A stretch of 12,067 nt of DNA from an uncultured Oscillospiraceae bacterium (GCA_947631805.1 CANRNA010000033.1:1-12067), one strand, 5' to 3'; positions 1 through 6,792 are shown, numbered from the stretch's first letter. Translations and numbers: made by a program. The notes: generated by a model not told the origin, from the letters alone.

Positions 1-1073
1 TCCTTCTGCCAGGTGCGCTTGCCGTCCAGGATGTCCCCGAAGCGCTGGACGAGGAGCTGGCCGTTGGCCAGCATGTTCGTCAGCTCTCCCACCTTCTGGG
101 CGTAGGCGATGGGCTGGTTGAAGGGCACGGAAAAGTTGTGGCTGACCAAAATGGCCAGGTTGGTGTTCTCGCTCTTCAGCTCCTTGTAGGAGTGGCCGTT
201 GACCACGGCCAGGCCGTTGTCGTAGTTCTCCTGGGCCACGAAGCCCCCCGGATTCTGGCAGAAGGTGCGGACCTTGTTTTTGAAGGGGGGCGGGTAGCCG
301 ATGAGCTTGGACTCGTAAAAGACCTTGTTCACCGTCTCCATGACCTCGTTGCGCACCTCCACTCGCACGCCGATATCCACCGTGCTGGGCACGTGGTCGA
401 TGCCGTAGGTGGAGCAGAGCCCCTCCAGCCAGTCGGCCCCCCGGCGGCCTGTGGCCACCACGGTCTCGTCCGCCAGCAGGCGGAAATCCTGACGGCCGTC
501 GGAATAGGTCACGCCCTGGCAGCGGCCGTCCTCGATGATAAGGCCTGTGCACTCGGTGTCGAACAGTATCTCTACCCCCCGGTCCAGCAGCCAGTGCTCG
601 ATGGCGGTGTATATCTGCTGGGCCTTCTCGGTGCCCATGTGGCGGATGGGGCAGCTGACCAGCTTCAGCCCCGCCTGGATGGCGCGGGTGCGGATGCGCT
701 TGACCTCCTCGTTCTCCTCCAGGCCCTCCACATGCTCGTCCGCGCCGAATTCCAGATAGATGCCGTCGGCGTAGCCGATGGTCTCCTGGGCCAGGCGCTC
801 CCCGATGAGCTGGGGCAGCTCCCCGCCCACCTCGCAGGACAGGGAGAGCTTCCCGTCGGAGAAGGCCCCCGCCCCGGAAAAGCCCGTGGTGATGGCGCAG
901 TAGGGCTTGCAGTTCATGCACCGGTTCGTCTCCGCCTTGGGACAGTGGCGGCGCTCCACGCTCTTGCCCTTTTCCAGAATGGTTATCTTTTTACGGCTGC
1001 CCCGGCGGAGCATCTCCAGGGCCGTGAATATACCGGCGGGCCCGGCGCCGACGATGGCAATGTTGGTCTTCAA
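1..1073 (-). CDS. NAD(P)/FAD-dependent oxidoreductase (COG2509-like), partial
   Basis: Translated from the minus strand, the protein opens with a Rossmann FAD-binding motif (IAIVGAGPAG, residues about 5-14). It continues with a Cys-rich stretch (Cys44, Cys52, Cys55, Cys59) followed by a glycine-rich GFSGAGAFSDGK segment. This combination is typical of the uncharacterised FAD-dependent dehydrogenases of COG2509, soluble flavoproteins of unknown substrate. A later VVATGRRGADW segment fits the second half of the FAD fold. About 357 codons are visible and the C-terminus lies beyond the window start. The start is a TTG at 1073-1071: it directly precedes the Rossmann motif and has a GCGGGG ribosome binding site seven to eight bases upstream. 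The nearby ATG is in another frame. The gene is divergent from hemZ. The family is fairly sure; the physiological reaction is unknown. Confidence 0.86.
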   Translation of the reverse strand, partial: MKTNIAIVGAGPAGIFTALEMLRRGSRKKITILEKGKSVERRHCPKAETNRCMNCKPYCAITTGFSGAGAFSDGKLSLSCEVGGELPQLIGERLAQETIGYADGIYLEFGADEHVEGLEENEEVKRIRTRAIQAGLKLVSCPIRHMGTEKAQQIYTAIEHWLLDRGVEILFDTECTGLIIEDGRCQGVTYSDGRQDFRLLADETVVATGRRGADWLEGLCSTYGIDHVPSTVDIGVRVEVRNEVMETVNKVFYESKLIGYPPPFKNKVRTFCQNPGGFVAQENYDNGLAVVNGHSYKELKSENTNLAILVSHNFSVPFNQPIAYAQKVGELTNMLANGQLLVQRFGDILDGKRTWQK

Positions 1074-1180
1074 TGGCTTTACCCCGCATATCTGAAAAAT
1101 AGTGCGCGCTGGCAGGAATTGTGTTATACTCTAAGTACGTACCCGTCCCGTGCGCCCGAAACGCGCCTCCCGGAACGCTC

Positions 1181-1209
1181 ATTATATTAAATCACACACG
1201 TTTTGCGTA
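1181..1209 (-). promoter_or_regulatory. Possible sigma-A promoter for the FAD oxidoreductase
   Basis: On the minus strand there is a perfect TATAAT (plus positions 1181-1186), with TACGCA 17 bases upstream (1204-1209). The -35 matches TTGACA at only three positions, so the call rests on the -10. Transcription would start near 1174 and give a leader of about 100 bases. The 156-base divergent gap also holds a TATACT (1125-1130) on the plus strand that could serve hemZ, but no good -35 accompanies it. Confidence 0.35.
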
Positions 1210-1229
1210 TGTCAAGAGGGCTTGCTTTC

Positions 1230-2633
1230 ATGGACCTGTATCTAGCCGGACACCAGCATAAATACGCCGTGGAGCAGATGCTGCTCACCCTGTTTCCCGC
1301 CGAGCGGCCCGTATATCCGGCGGGGACCCCGGCGGGGGACAGGGCGGAGATATCCCTGGCCGACGGGGAGGCGGTGTGCCGCCTTGTCCGGGCGGGGAAG
1401 ACCTATCCCGGCCGGGCGGCGGTGCGGCCTTACCGGGACGGGCGGGAGCGGACGCGCTATGAGCAGCAGGCCGTGAAGCTGGCCTTTTACCGGGCGGGCC
1501 TGGCCTCGGGGGTGCCCAAGCCCGTGTGGGGGGCGCTCACCGGGGTGAAGCCGGGCAAGCTCATGGCCCGGTATCTGGCGGAGGGGCGCACGGCGGCGGA
1601 CTTTGCCGCGGACTTCGACGTGGACCCGGACCGGGCGGGCCTGTGCGCCGTCACCGCCCGGACGGCCATGGAGGCCAGGGCGTCTCTGGCGCCGGGGGAC
1701 GTGGGGCTCTATGCGGGCATACCCTTTTGTCCCACCCGGTGCGCCTACTGCTCGTTCATCTCCAGCGCCGTGGGGAACGACCGGCGCCTGACAGAGCCCT
1801 ATCTGGCGGCCCTGGAGCGGGAGATAGAGCGCACGGGCGGCGACGTCCGACGGGAGGGCCGACGGCCCGTGGCCCTGTATCTGGGGGGCGGCACGCCCAC
1901 CACCCTGTCGGCGGAGCAGCTGGACAGGCTCTGCGGGGCGCTGGAGCGGCACTTTGACCTGGGCGGGCTGCGGGAGTACACCGTGGAGGCGGGCCGCCCG
2001 GACACCATCACCGCCGAAAAGCTGGCGGTCCTGGCCCGGCACGGGGTGAGCCGGGTGTCCGTCAACCCCCAGACCATGTCCGACCGGGTACTGGAGGCCA
2101 TCGGCCGCCGCCACACGGCCCAGGACATCCTGGACGCCCTGGCCCTGGTCCGGGCGGCAGGGGACTTCGACGTGAACATGGACCTGATCGCCGGGCTCCC
2201 CAAGGACAGCCCCGAGACCTTCCGCCGGACGGTGGAGCGGGTGCTCGCCCTGGCCCCGGAGAACGTCACCGTCCACACCCTGGCCATCAAAAACGGCTCC
2301 TATCTGGCGCAAAGTCCCCAGGACCTGCCCGACGCCGGGGCGGTGGGGGAGATGGTGGCCTTCGCCGCCTCCCGCCTGGCGGCCGCCGGATACAGGCCAT
2401 ACTACCTCTACCGGCAGAAGTATATGTCCGGCGGGTTTGAGAACGTGGGCTGGACCCTGCCCGGACATGAAAACCTGTACAACCTTATTATGATGGAGGA
2501 GCTGGCCCCGGTCATCGCCATGGGCGCGGGAGGCTCCACCAAGCTCACCGGCCCGGACGGCTCCGTCCGGCGGCGGATGAACCCCAAGTACCCGAAAGAG
2601 TATATCGAAAGGATGATGAGAGATGGCATTTGA
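1230..2633 (+). CDS. hemZ: Oxygen-independent coproporphyrinogen dehydrogenase HemZ (radical SAM)
   Basis: This is a radical SAM enzyme of the HemN/HemZ family; HemZ proteins are assigned to anaerobic coproporphyrinogen III oxidation or related haem steps. The [4Fe-4S] motif CxxxCxYC is present (Cys167, Cys171, Cys174), followed by the SAM-binding GGGTPT (219-224). The YTVEAGRPDTI and VSVNPQTM segments are typical of HemZ. About 160 residues precede the radical SAM core, as in the family, and the length of 467 aa is slightly below that of Bacillus HemZ. I chose ATG 1230 because AAGAGGG lies nine bases upstream and the protein then starts MDLYLAGHQ; a TTG at 1203 and an ATG at 1209 lie upstream in frame without a comparable site. 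The 3' end overlaps the next gene by 11 bases. Whether haem is the true product here cannot be read from the sequence. Confidence 0.93.
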   Translation: MDLYLAGHQHKYAVEQMLLTLFPAERPVYPAGTPAGDRAEISLADGEAVCRLVRAGKTYPGRAAVRPYRDGRERTRYEQQAVKLAFYRAGLASGVPKPVWGALTGVKPGKLMARYLAEGRTAADFAADFDVDPDRAGLCAVTARTAMEARASLAPGDVGLYAGIPFCPTRCAYCSFISSAVGNDRRLTEPYLAALEREIERTGGDVRREGRRPVALYLGGGTPTTLSAEQLDRLCGALERHFDLGGLREYTVEAGRPDTITAEKLAVLARHGVSRVSVNPQTMSDRVLEAIGRRHTAQDILDALALVRAAGDFDVNMDLIAGLPKDSPETFRRTVERVLALAPENVTVHTLAIKNGSYLAQSPQDLPDAGAVGEMVAFAASRLAAAGYRPYYLYRQKYMSGGFENVGWTLPGHENLYNLIMMEELAPVIAMGAGGSTKLTGPDGSVRRRMNPKYPKEYIERMMRDGI

Positions 2634-3558
2634 TCTGGAAAGCGTCAACCGAGCCGCAGCCGACGACCCGGCCGGATTCATCGCGGAGTGCAACAGGCTC
2701 TACAACAGGCGCATCGCGGACACGGCGGAGAAGATCGTCGCCAACATGGAGCGGAGCCCGGTGGTGCTGCTGTCCGGCCCCTCCGGCAGCGGCAAGACCA
2801 CCACGGCCATGAAGGTCCGGGACGAGCTGGCCCGCCGGGGGGTGAAGAGCTACAGCATATCCATGGACAACTACTTCCGCACCGTCCGGCCCGAGACCGT
2901 TCCCCGCACGGAGACGGGGGAGATAGACCTGGAGAGCCCCCTCTGCCTGGACATGGACCTGCTCAACGAGCACTTCTCCCTCCTCAGCCAGGGCAAGCGG
3001 ATATTCGTTCCCCGGTATGAGTTCGCCCGGCAGATGCGCTCCATCGAGCCCAGCGAATCCCTGTGCCTGAAGAAAAACGAGGTGGCTATCTTCGAGGGCA
3101 TCCACGCCCTGAACACCACCATCACCGACGAGCACGCGGAGGCCTTCAAGCTCTATGTCAGCGCCCGGTCCAACTTTGTGGACCAGGCGGGGGAGTACGC
3201 CTTCAAGGGCACCTGGCTGCGGCTGACCCGCCGGGTGGTCCGGGACCACCTGTTCCGGGGCGCGGACCCGGAGGAGACCATGCGCATGTGGGAGAACGTC
3301 CGCAAGGGAGAGATACGGAACATATCCCCCTACAAGAACAAGGCGGACGTGCAGCTGGACACGGCCTTCGGCTACGAGGTGTGCATCATGCGGACCATCG
3401 CCGAGCCCCTGTTCGCCCACGTGCCCGAGGACATCCCCTACCAGGAGATACGCCAGGTGGGCCCGGCGCTGGCGAATTTCGTGCCCATCGACCTGCGCTA
3501 TCTGCCCGCCGACGCCATGCTCCGGGAATTCACCGGCGGCGGGATATACGAGTACTGA
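2623..3558 (+). CDS. Uridine kinase-like nucleoside kinase (P-loop)
   Basis: A P-loop NTPase of the uridine kinase/phosphoribulokinase family, expected to phosphorylate a nucleoside or a similar small hydroxyl substrate in the cytoplasm. The Walker A motif GPSGSGKT is at residues 52-59. A SMDNYF segment (80-85) matches the substrate-binding acidic position of uridine kinases, and FEGIHALN fits the later strand with the conserved Glu-Gly. At 311 aa it is longer than classical Udk (about 210 aa): it has roughly 45 extra N-terminal residues and an extended C-terminus. That resembles the larger 'nucleoside kinase' proteins of Clostridia rather than Udk itself. Its ATG lies within the last codons of hemZ and has only a weak ribosome binding site, so translation is probably coupled to hemZ. 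The substrate is not certain. Confidence 0.82.
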   Translation: MAFDLESVNRAAADDPAGFIAECNRLYNRRIADTAEKIVANMERSPVVLLSGPSGSGKTTTAMKVRDELARRGVKSYSISMDNYFRTVRPETVPRTETGEIDLESPLCLDMDLLNEHFSLLSQGKRIFVPRYEFARQMRSIEPSESLCLKKNEVAIFEGIHALNTTITDEHAEAFKLYVSARSNFVDQAGEYAFKGTWLRLTRRVVRDHLFRGADPEETMRMWENVRKGEIRNISPYKNKADVQLDTAFGYEVCIMRTIAEPLFAHVPEDIPYQEIRQVGPALANFVPIDLRYLPADAMLREFTGGGIYEY

Positions 3559-3588
3559 GCTTATGTTTGAGGGGAAGAAGGGGTGTCC

Positions 3589-4716
3589 ATGAAAAAGTAT
3601 CTGCCCGGCTTGCTGCTGGCGATAGGGGTGCTGGCGGCGTTTTGCGTGCCGGTGCTGGCGGCCTCCGGCGGGGGAGAGACCGCGCCTCCCCCGACCACGG
3701 CGGCCCCTCCCGCCACGGCCCCGCCCTTCGCCGCCTCGGGCACGGACACCCAGGTACCCGAAGTTGCGGATTCCGCCACGGACACGGGAGGCACCCCGCC
3801 GCCCACACGGACGCCGGGGACCAGCGCGCCCCCGTCTATAGGAGGCGCTACGGACACTGACACTCCCTCCGGCGGCGAGGAGTCCGGCACGGATACGCCA
3901 CAGCGGACGCCTGCCCCGGCGGAGCCCCCTGCCAGCGCATCGCCGGGGGGCGGCGCGGACGGGACCGCCACGGATACCCCGCCAGGAGCGGGAGGCGAAG
4001 GGACCGCCTCGGATACGGACAGGACGGCCTCTCCGGCCCCCTCGGCCACGGCGGAGCCCACGGCCTCTCCCGCGCCTTCTGCCACGGCGGAGCCGGTCAG
4101 AACGCCCCGGCCTGTGCCCGTGACCCCGGCGCCCACCGCCGTTCCCACCCCGGAACCGACCCCGACGCTCACCCCTGTCCCCACGGCGGAGCCCACGGCC
4201 ACGCCGGGACCTGCCCCGTCGCCCACGGCTGTGCCCACAGCCACGCCCAGGCCCACGGCCACGCCCGTCCCCACGGCCCGGCCCGTTCCCAGGCCCGCGC
4301 CCGCACCGGCGGCCACCCAGAAGCCCTCCGTCCAATGGACCTGGACGGAGGGGACATGGCGCTGCTCAGAGGACGGACAGCAGGCGGAGGGCTGGCTGGA
4401 CGACGGGCTCGGCTGGTACTATCTGGACGAGGACGGCGCGCCTCTCACCGGCTTTCAGGAGATAGACGGCGAGACGTACTACTTCAGCCGGGAGCACGAC
4501 GGCACCTTTGGCCGGATGCTGGCGGGCTGGCAGCAGATAGAGGGGAAGTGGTACTTCTTCAGCACCGCCCACGACGGCTCCTTCGGCCGGATGCACACCG
4601 GCTGGCTCCTGGACGGGGACACGTGGTACTACTGCAAGCCCGACGGCTCCATGGCAGCCGGGGAGACGGTGGAGGTGCCCCTGGTCTTTGACAAGGACGG
4701 AAAAATGACGCGATGA
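3589..4716 (+). CDS. Secreted Pro/Thr-rich protein with C-terminal choline-binding-like wall repeats
   Basis: The protein has 375 residues in three parts. Residues 1 to about 25 are a signal peptide: MKK, then a hydrophobic core, then a VLA|AS cleavage site. Residues about 26-247 are a low-complexity linker of Pro, Thr, Ala and Ser with scattered TDT motifs, suited to crossing the cell wall. From about Trp250 there are aromatic repeats (EGWLDDGLGWYYLD, TGFQEIDGETYYFS, AGWQQIEGKWYFFS, TGWLLDGDTWYYCKPDG). These match the CW_binding/choline-binding repeat pattern, which attaches proteins to wall polymers. No catalytic domain is visible. The ATG at 3589 has GGAAGAAGGGG six bases upstream; a GTG two codons earlier is less likely. 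It follows the kinase by 30 bases and is followed by a terminator, so it probably closes the hemZ transcription unit. The actual ligand is unknown. Confidence 0.85.
   Translation: MKKYLPGLLLAIGVLAAFCVPVLAASGGGETAPPPTTAAPPATAPPFAASGTDTQVPEVADSATDTGGTPPPTRTPGTSAPPSIGGATDTDTPSGGEESGTDTPQRTPAPAEPPASASPGGGADGTATDTPPGAGGEGTASDTDRTASPAPSATAEPTASPAPSATAEPVRTPRPVPVTPAPTAVPTPEPTPTLTPVPTAEPTATPGPAPSPTAVPTATPRPTATPVPTARPVPRPAPAPAATQKPSVQWTWTEGTWRCSEDGQQAEGWLDDGLGWYYLDEDGAPLTGFQEIDGETYYFSREHDGTFGRMLAGWQQIEGKWYFFSTAHDGSFGRMHTGWLLDGDTWYYCKPDGSMAAGETVEVPLVFDKDGKMTR
4024..4095 (+). repeat. Two tandem 36-bp units in the Pro/Thr linker
   Basis: Two adjacent in-frame 36-base units (4024-4059 and 4060-4095) encode the same 12-residue peptide, TASPAPSATAEP, twice. 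They differ at several third positions, so the duplication is not recent or is kept at the protein level. Shorter PTA/ATP echoes continue to about 4300. Confidence 0.8.
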
Positions 4717-4722
4717 CAGCTA

Positions 4723-4759
4723 CCGCGCCGGAAGCGAGATGCTCCCGGCGCGGATTTTT
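4723..4759 (+). terminator. Intrinsic terminator after the wall-binding protein gene
   Basis: A perfect 9-bp stem CCGCGCCGG/CCGGCGCGG (4723-4731 with 4745-4753) encloses a 13-base loop in which AGC and GCT can add three pairs. ATTTTT follows immediately. It starts seven bases after the stop codon and ends the hemZ-kinase-wall protein unit. Confidence 0.88.
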
Positions 4760-4791
4760 ACGGATAACAGGGAGTTTTTTCGCGTACCATC

Positions 4792-4820
4792 TGGAAAACG
4801 GCGAAGAAATCTAGTATAAT
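4792..4820 (+). promoter_or_regulatory. Sigma-A promoter of pyk
   Basis: TGGAAA (4792-4797) and a perfect TATAAT (4815-4820) are separated by 17 bases. The -35 matches consensus at four of six positions. Transcription would start near 4827, leaving a leader of about 37 bases that carries the AGGAGG ribosome binding site (4849-4854), nine bases before the ATG. Confidence 0.75.
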
Positions 4821-4863
4821 CGGGTCAAGTCAATATCCGACAAATTTCAGGAGGCGCACGAAT

Positions 4864-6297
4864 ATGAGAAGAACGAAGATTATATGCACCCTTGGCCCGG
4901 CTGTGGACAACGAGGATATGATCCGGGGGCTCATCGCCGCCGGGATGGACGCGGCTCGGTTCAATTTCTCCCACGGCACCCATGAGGAGCACCTGGCCCG
5001 GCTCCACCGGCTCAACGCCGTCCGGGACTCCATCAGCCGCCCCGTCGCCACCATCCTGGACACGAAGGGGCCGGAGATACGCATCCGCACCTTCGCCGAG
5101 AAGTCCGTCACCCTGGCGGCGGGGGATACCTTCACCCTGACCACCGAGGACGTGGTGGGGGACCAGCACCGGGTGTCGGTCACCTACACCGACCTCCATG
5201 AGGAGGTGGCCCCCGGCCAGGAGATACTCATCGACGACGGCCTGGTGGCCATCCGGGTGGAGAAGATCGTCGGCCGGGACATCGTCTGCACGGTGGAGAA
5301 CGGCGGTAACCTCTCCAACCACAAGTCCATCAACATACCGGGGGCCAACATCCACCTGCCCGCCATCACGGAAAAGGACATAGCGGACATCCGCTTCGGC
5401 GTGGAGAACGACTTCGACTACATCGCCGCCTCCTTCGTCCGCAAGGCCAGCGATATCCAGGAGATACGCCAGGTCCTCCATGAGTGCGGGGGCGACGATG
5501 TGCGCATCATCGCCAAGATAGAGAACCAGGAGGGCGTGGACAACATGGACGAGATTATCCTGGCCGCCGACGGGGTGATGGTGGCCCGTGGCGACCTGGG
5601 GGTGGAGATACCCGCCGCCCGTGTGCCCATCATCCAGAAGCGGATGATCGACAAGTGCCTTCTGGAGAGCAAGCCGGTCATCACCGCCACCCAGATGCTG
5701 GACTCCATGATCCGCAACCCCCGGCCCACCAGGGCGGAGGTGTCCGACGTGGCCAACGCGGTGTTCGACGGCACCAGCTGCGTCATGCTCTCGGGGGAGA
5801 CCGCCAGCGGCAAGTATCCCATCGAGGCCCTTACCGCCATGGCAAATATCGTCACCGAGGCGGAAAAGGCCTCCAACAAGTGGCGGGAGTTCGAGGAGTT
5901 CAAGCTCGTCCCCGCCCCCAGCATCAGCGACGCCATCACCCACACCTGCGCCATCACGGCCAAGGACTTGAACGCCGCCGCCATTCTCACCGCCACGGCC
6001 TCCGGCAGCACCGCCAAGTACATCTCCCGGTTCCGCCCGGCCTGCCCGGTGGTGGCCCTGACCATGCACGAGAAGGTCCGCCGCCAGCTGGCGATATGCT
6101 GGGGCGTGGTGCCGGTGCTGACCGGGGAGGTCACCTCCACGGACCGGATACTGTCCATGGCCTGCCAGGTGGCCGTTCGGGAGCACTTGGTGAAGGAGGG
6201 GGACACGGTGGTCATCACCGCCGGGGTGCCCATCGGCCGGACCGGCCACACCAACCTGATAAAGGCCCACGTCATCGAAAGGAACGACGTCCTTTGA
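4864..6297 (+). CDS. pyk: Pyruvate kinase
   Basis: This enzyme converts phosphoenolpyruvate and ADP to pyruvate and ATP, the last step of glycolysis, in the cytoplasm. Its 477 residues match the compact bacterial form; the extra C-terminal phosphohistidine-like domain of Bacillus Pyk is absent. Visible active-site features are Arg32, the NFSHG segment (34-38), DTKGPEIR (66-73), catalytic Lys218 with Glu220 in AKIENQEG, the metal ligand Asp244 in ARGDLGVEI, and the TQMLDSM segment. The B domain between about residues 75 and 170 is intact. The start has AGGAGG nine bases upstream. The gene stands alone between its own promoter and a strong terminator, so it is transcribed as a single unit. The identification is secure; the allosteric effector cannot be predicted from what is seen. 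Confidence 0.98.
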   Translation: MRRTKIICTLGPAVDNEDMIRGLIAAGMDAARFNFSHGTHEEHLARLHRLNAVRDSISRPVATILDTKGPEIRIRTFAEKSVTLAAGDTFTLTTEDVVGDQHRVSVTYTDLHEEVAPGQEILIDDGLVAIRVEKIVGRDIVCTVENGGNLSNHKSINIPGANIHLPAITEKDIADIRFGVENDFDYIAASFVRKASDIQEIRQVLHECGGDDVRIIAKIENQEGVDNMDEIILAADGVMVARGDLGVEIPAARVPIIQKRMIDKCLLESKPVITATQMLDSMIRNPRPTRAEVSDVANAVFDGTSCVMLSGETASGKYPIEALTAMANIVTEAEKASNKWREFEEFKLVPAPSISDAITHTCAITAKDLNAAAILTATASGSTAKYISRFRPACPVVALTMHEKVRRQLAICWGVVPVLTGEVTSTDRILSMACQVAVREHLVKEGDTVVITAGVPIGRTGHTNLIKAHVIERNDVL

Positions 6298-6315
6298 TGA
6301 CCCGTCAATGACCGC

Positions 6316-6356
6316 GTCCGCCCCGGGCAAAGCGCCCGGGGCGGACATGTTCTTTT
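6316..6356 (+). terminator. Intrinsic terminator after pyk
   Basis: A perfect 13-bp GC-rich stem (GTCCGCCCCGGGC, 6316-6328, with 6334-6346) and a 5-base loop are followed by ATGTTCTTTT. The U-rich tail is slightly displaced and interrupted, but the hairpin is very stable and lies 19 bases after the pyk stop. Confidence 0.82.
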
Positions 6357-6428
6357 CCGCGCAGCGCCGCGCAAAGCGACGGAAAGACAAAAAATTTTGC
6401 TTTCCGGAAAAGAATCTCTTGCGCGGAA
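6350..6428. repeat. Cluster of inverted and direct repeats upstream of the ncRNA promoter
   Basis: CCGCGCA occurs twice in direct orientation at 6357-6363 and 6367-6373, exactly 10 bases apart. It occurs once inverted (TGCGCGG, 6420-6426), overlapping the -35 box of the next promoter. The first and third copies extend to a 9-bp inverted repeat (6355-6363/6420-6428). A separate 10-bp perfect inverted repeat, TTCTTTTCCG/CGGAAAAGAA, joins 6350-6359 to 6405-6414. A smaller hairpin (6380-6386/6400-6406) lies inside. Helical phasing and overlap with the -35 suggest an operator, but no regulator is known. Confidence 0.45.
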
Positions 6429-6447
6429 TGCAATGGAATGATATAAT
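6419..6447 (+). promoter_or_regulatory. Extended -10 promoter driving the structured RNA
   Basis: TTGCGC (6419-6424) and TATAAT (6442-6447) are 17 bases apart. TG at 6439-6440 makes an extended -10 (TGaTATAAT), which offsets the imperfect -35. The predicted start is near A6454, one base before a helix strand of the RNA described next. Confidence 0.7.
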
Positions 6448-6556
6448 GTGACCACAAGGTAAGGCAGAATAAGGCAGGACGTGAAGTGCTGGCACACCCC
6501 ACGTCCTTATGCAGGAGCTCGAACCTCCCACACAGCAGGAACACTGCGCCGGTCTC

Positions 6557-6585
6557 ATTATAACCGTTGCCACTTCTTTTTACAA
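6557..6585 (-). promoter_or_regulatory. Possible antisense promoter inside the ncRNA region
   Basis: On the minus strand, TTGTAA (6580-6585) and TATAAT (6557-6562) are 17 bases apart. It would start transcription near 6550, pointing leftward against the plus-strand promoter. It could make an antisense RNA to the first 100 bases of the structured RNA, or it could be chance in an AT-richer patch. Confidence 0.35.
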
Positions 6586-6646
6586 GGGGAGATAATTTTC
6601 CTTTATGAAGCTGGGCGGCGGGAAATGAGGCCTGTCGTCTTCGTTT

Positions 6647-6677
6647 GCGGTGTAGGGCACGGCCCTGCGCCGCTTTT
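6647..6677 (+). terminator. Terminator-like hairpin inside the leader
   Basis: GCGGTGTAGGGC (6647-6658) pairs fully, using two G-U pairs, with 6662-6673. The run TTTTGCTT follows. It could end the ncRNA near 6681 or act as an attenuator for the genes downstream. The U-tract is short (four T), so it may be only an internal stem. Confidence 0.4.
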
Positions 6678-6746
6678 GCTTACCTTGCGAGACCGGGAGG
6701 GGCGGGACGTTTTTCAGAGATACCCGTCCCGCTCCTCTTGGGGCGC

Positions 6747-6769
6747 AAAAAAAGCCGTCCGCAGACGGC
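6747..6769 (-). terminator. Intrinsic terminator pointing leftward, without an obvious gene
   Basis: Read on the minus strand, GCCGTC-TGCG-GACGGC (6769-6754) is followed by seven T (6753-6747), a good intrinsic terminator. No minus-strand gene lies just upstream; the nearest, the anti-sigma gene, has its own terminator at 7117-7144. It may stop read-through or antisense transcripts from entering the structured RNA. On the plus strand the same stem is one of the leader hairpins. Confidence 0.5.
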
Positions 6770-6792
6770 GCGAAAAACGAAGGAGACGACAC

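Larger units (their letters stand above)
6454..6690 (+). ncRNA. Candidate structured RNA of unrecognised family (free RNA or leader)
   Basis: No protein gene is convincing here, but the strand can fold well. A 9-bp perfect helix CAAGGTAAG/CTTACCTTG joins 6455-6463 to 6679-6687, closing the element one base after the predicted transcription start. Inside are AGGACGTG/CACGTCCT (6476-6483/6500-6507), GGAG/CTCC with a CTCGAAC loop (6514-6528), GCAG/CTGC (6535-6538/6544-6547), and a 12-bp stem with two G-U pairs (6647-6658/6662-6673). Paired ends next to a strong promoter are typical of stable ncRNAs such as 6S or raiA RNA. I could not confirm either, and the signature sequences of tmRNA, RNase P RNA and SRP RNA are absent. 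It may continue as a roughly 340-base leader into the ORF at 6793. The 3' end is uncertain. Confidence 0.5.
6633..6791 (+). promoter_or_regulatory. Leader domain that can sequester a ribosome binding site
   Basis: TGTCGTCTTCGTTT at 6633-6646 is complementary to 6775-6791. Eight pairs (6639-6646 with 6775-6782) and six pairs (6633-6638 with 6786-6791) are separated by a bulged GAG that belongs to the AAGGAG Shine-Dalgarno sequence (6780-6785). The helix ends two bases before the ATG at 6793. It would enclose three hairpins: 6647-6673, 6697-6737 (13 pairs with one G-U) and 6754-6769. The strand 6679-6687, which closes the upstream RNA, lies inside this loop, so both helices can form only as a pseudoknot or alternately. 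This is the arrangement expected of a translational switch; the signal is unknown. Confidence 0.5.

Noticed and set aside
1135..1142. Palindrome GTACGTAC in the divergent region as an operator
   Set aside because: Eight bases, single copy and not placed over a convincing promoter; it may be chance.
1242..2693. 483-codon minus-strand ORF opposite hemZ
   Set aside because: The opposite strand encodes an intact radical SAM protein with all motifs; this frame is a by-product of high GC.
2545..4335. 596-codon minus-strand ORF opposite the kinase and the wall-binding protein
   Set aside because: It is a shadow of GC-rich genes on the plus strand; the product is Arg/Gly-rich low complexity and the plus-strand genes are clearly real.
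6514..6528. tRNA T-arm-like sequence on the minus strand (GGTTCGAGCTCC)
   Set aside because: No anticodon arm, D-arm, acceptor stem or CCA fits around it, so it is not a tRNA or tmRNA end.
6305..6544. 79-codon minus-strand ORF after the antisense promoter, possible small toxin
   Set aside because: It would start only a few bases after the predicted transcript start, with no ribosome binding site. It reads through the pyk terminator stem, and its composition is that of non-coding sequence.
6454..6690. Assignment of the structured RNA to 6S, SRP, tmRNA or RNase P RNA
   Set aside because: The conserved SRP loop, tmRNA start and RNase P core sequences are absent. A 6S-type single long hairpin with one central bubble is not what I see. 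I left the family open instead of naming one.
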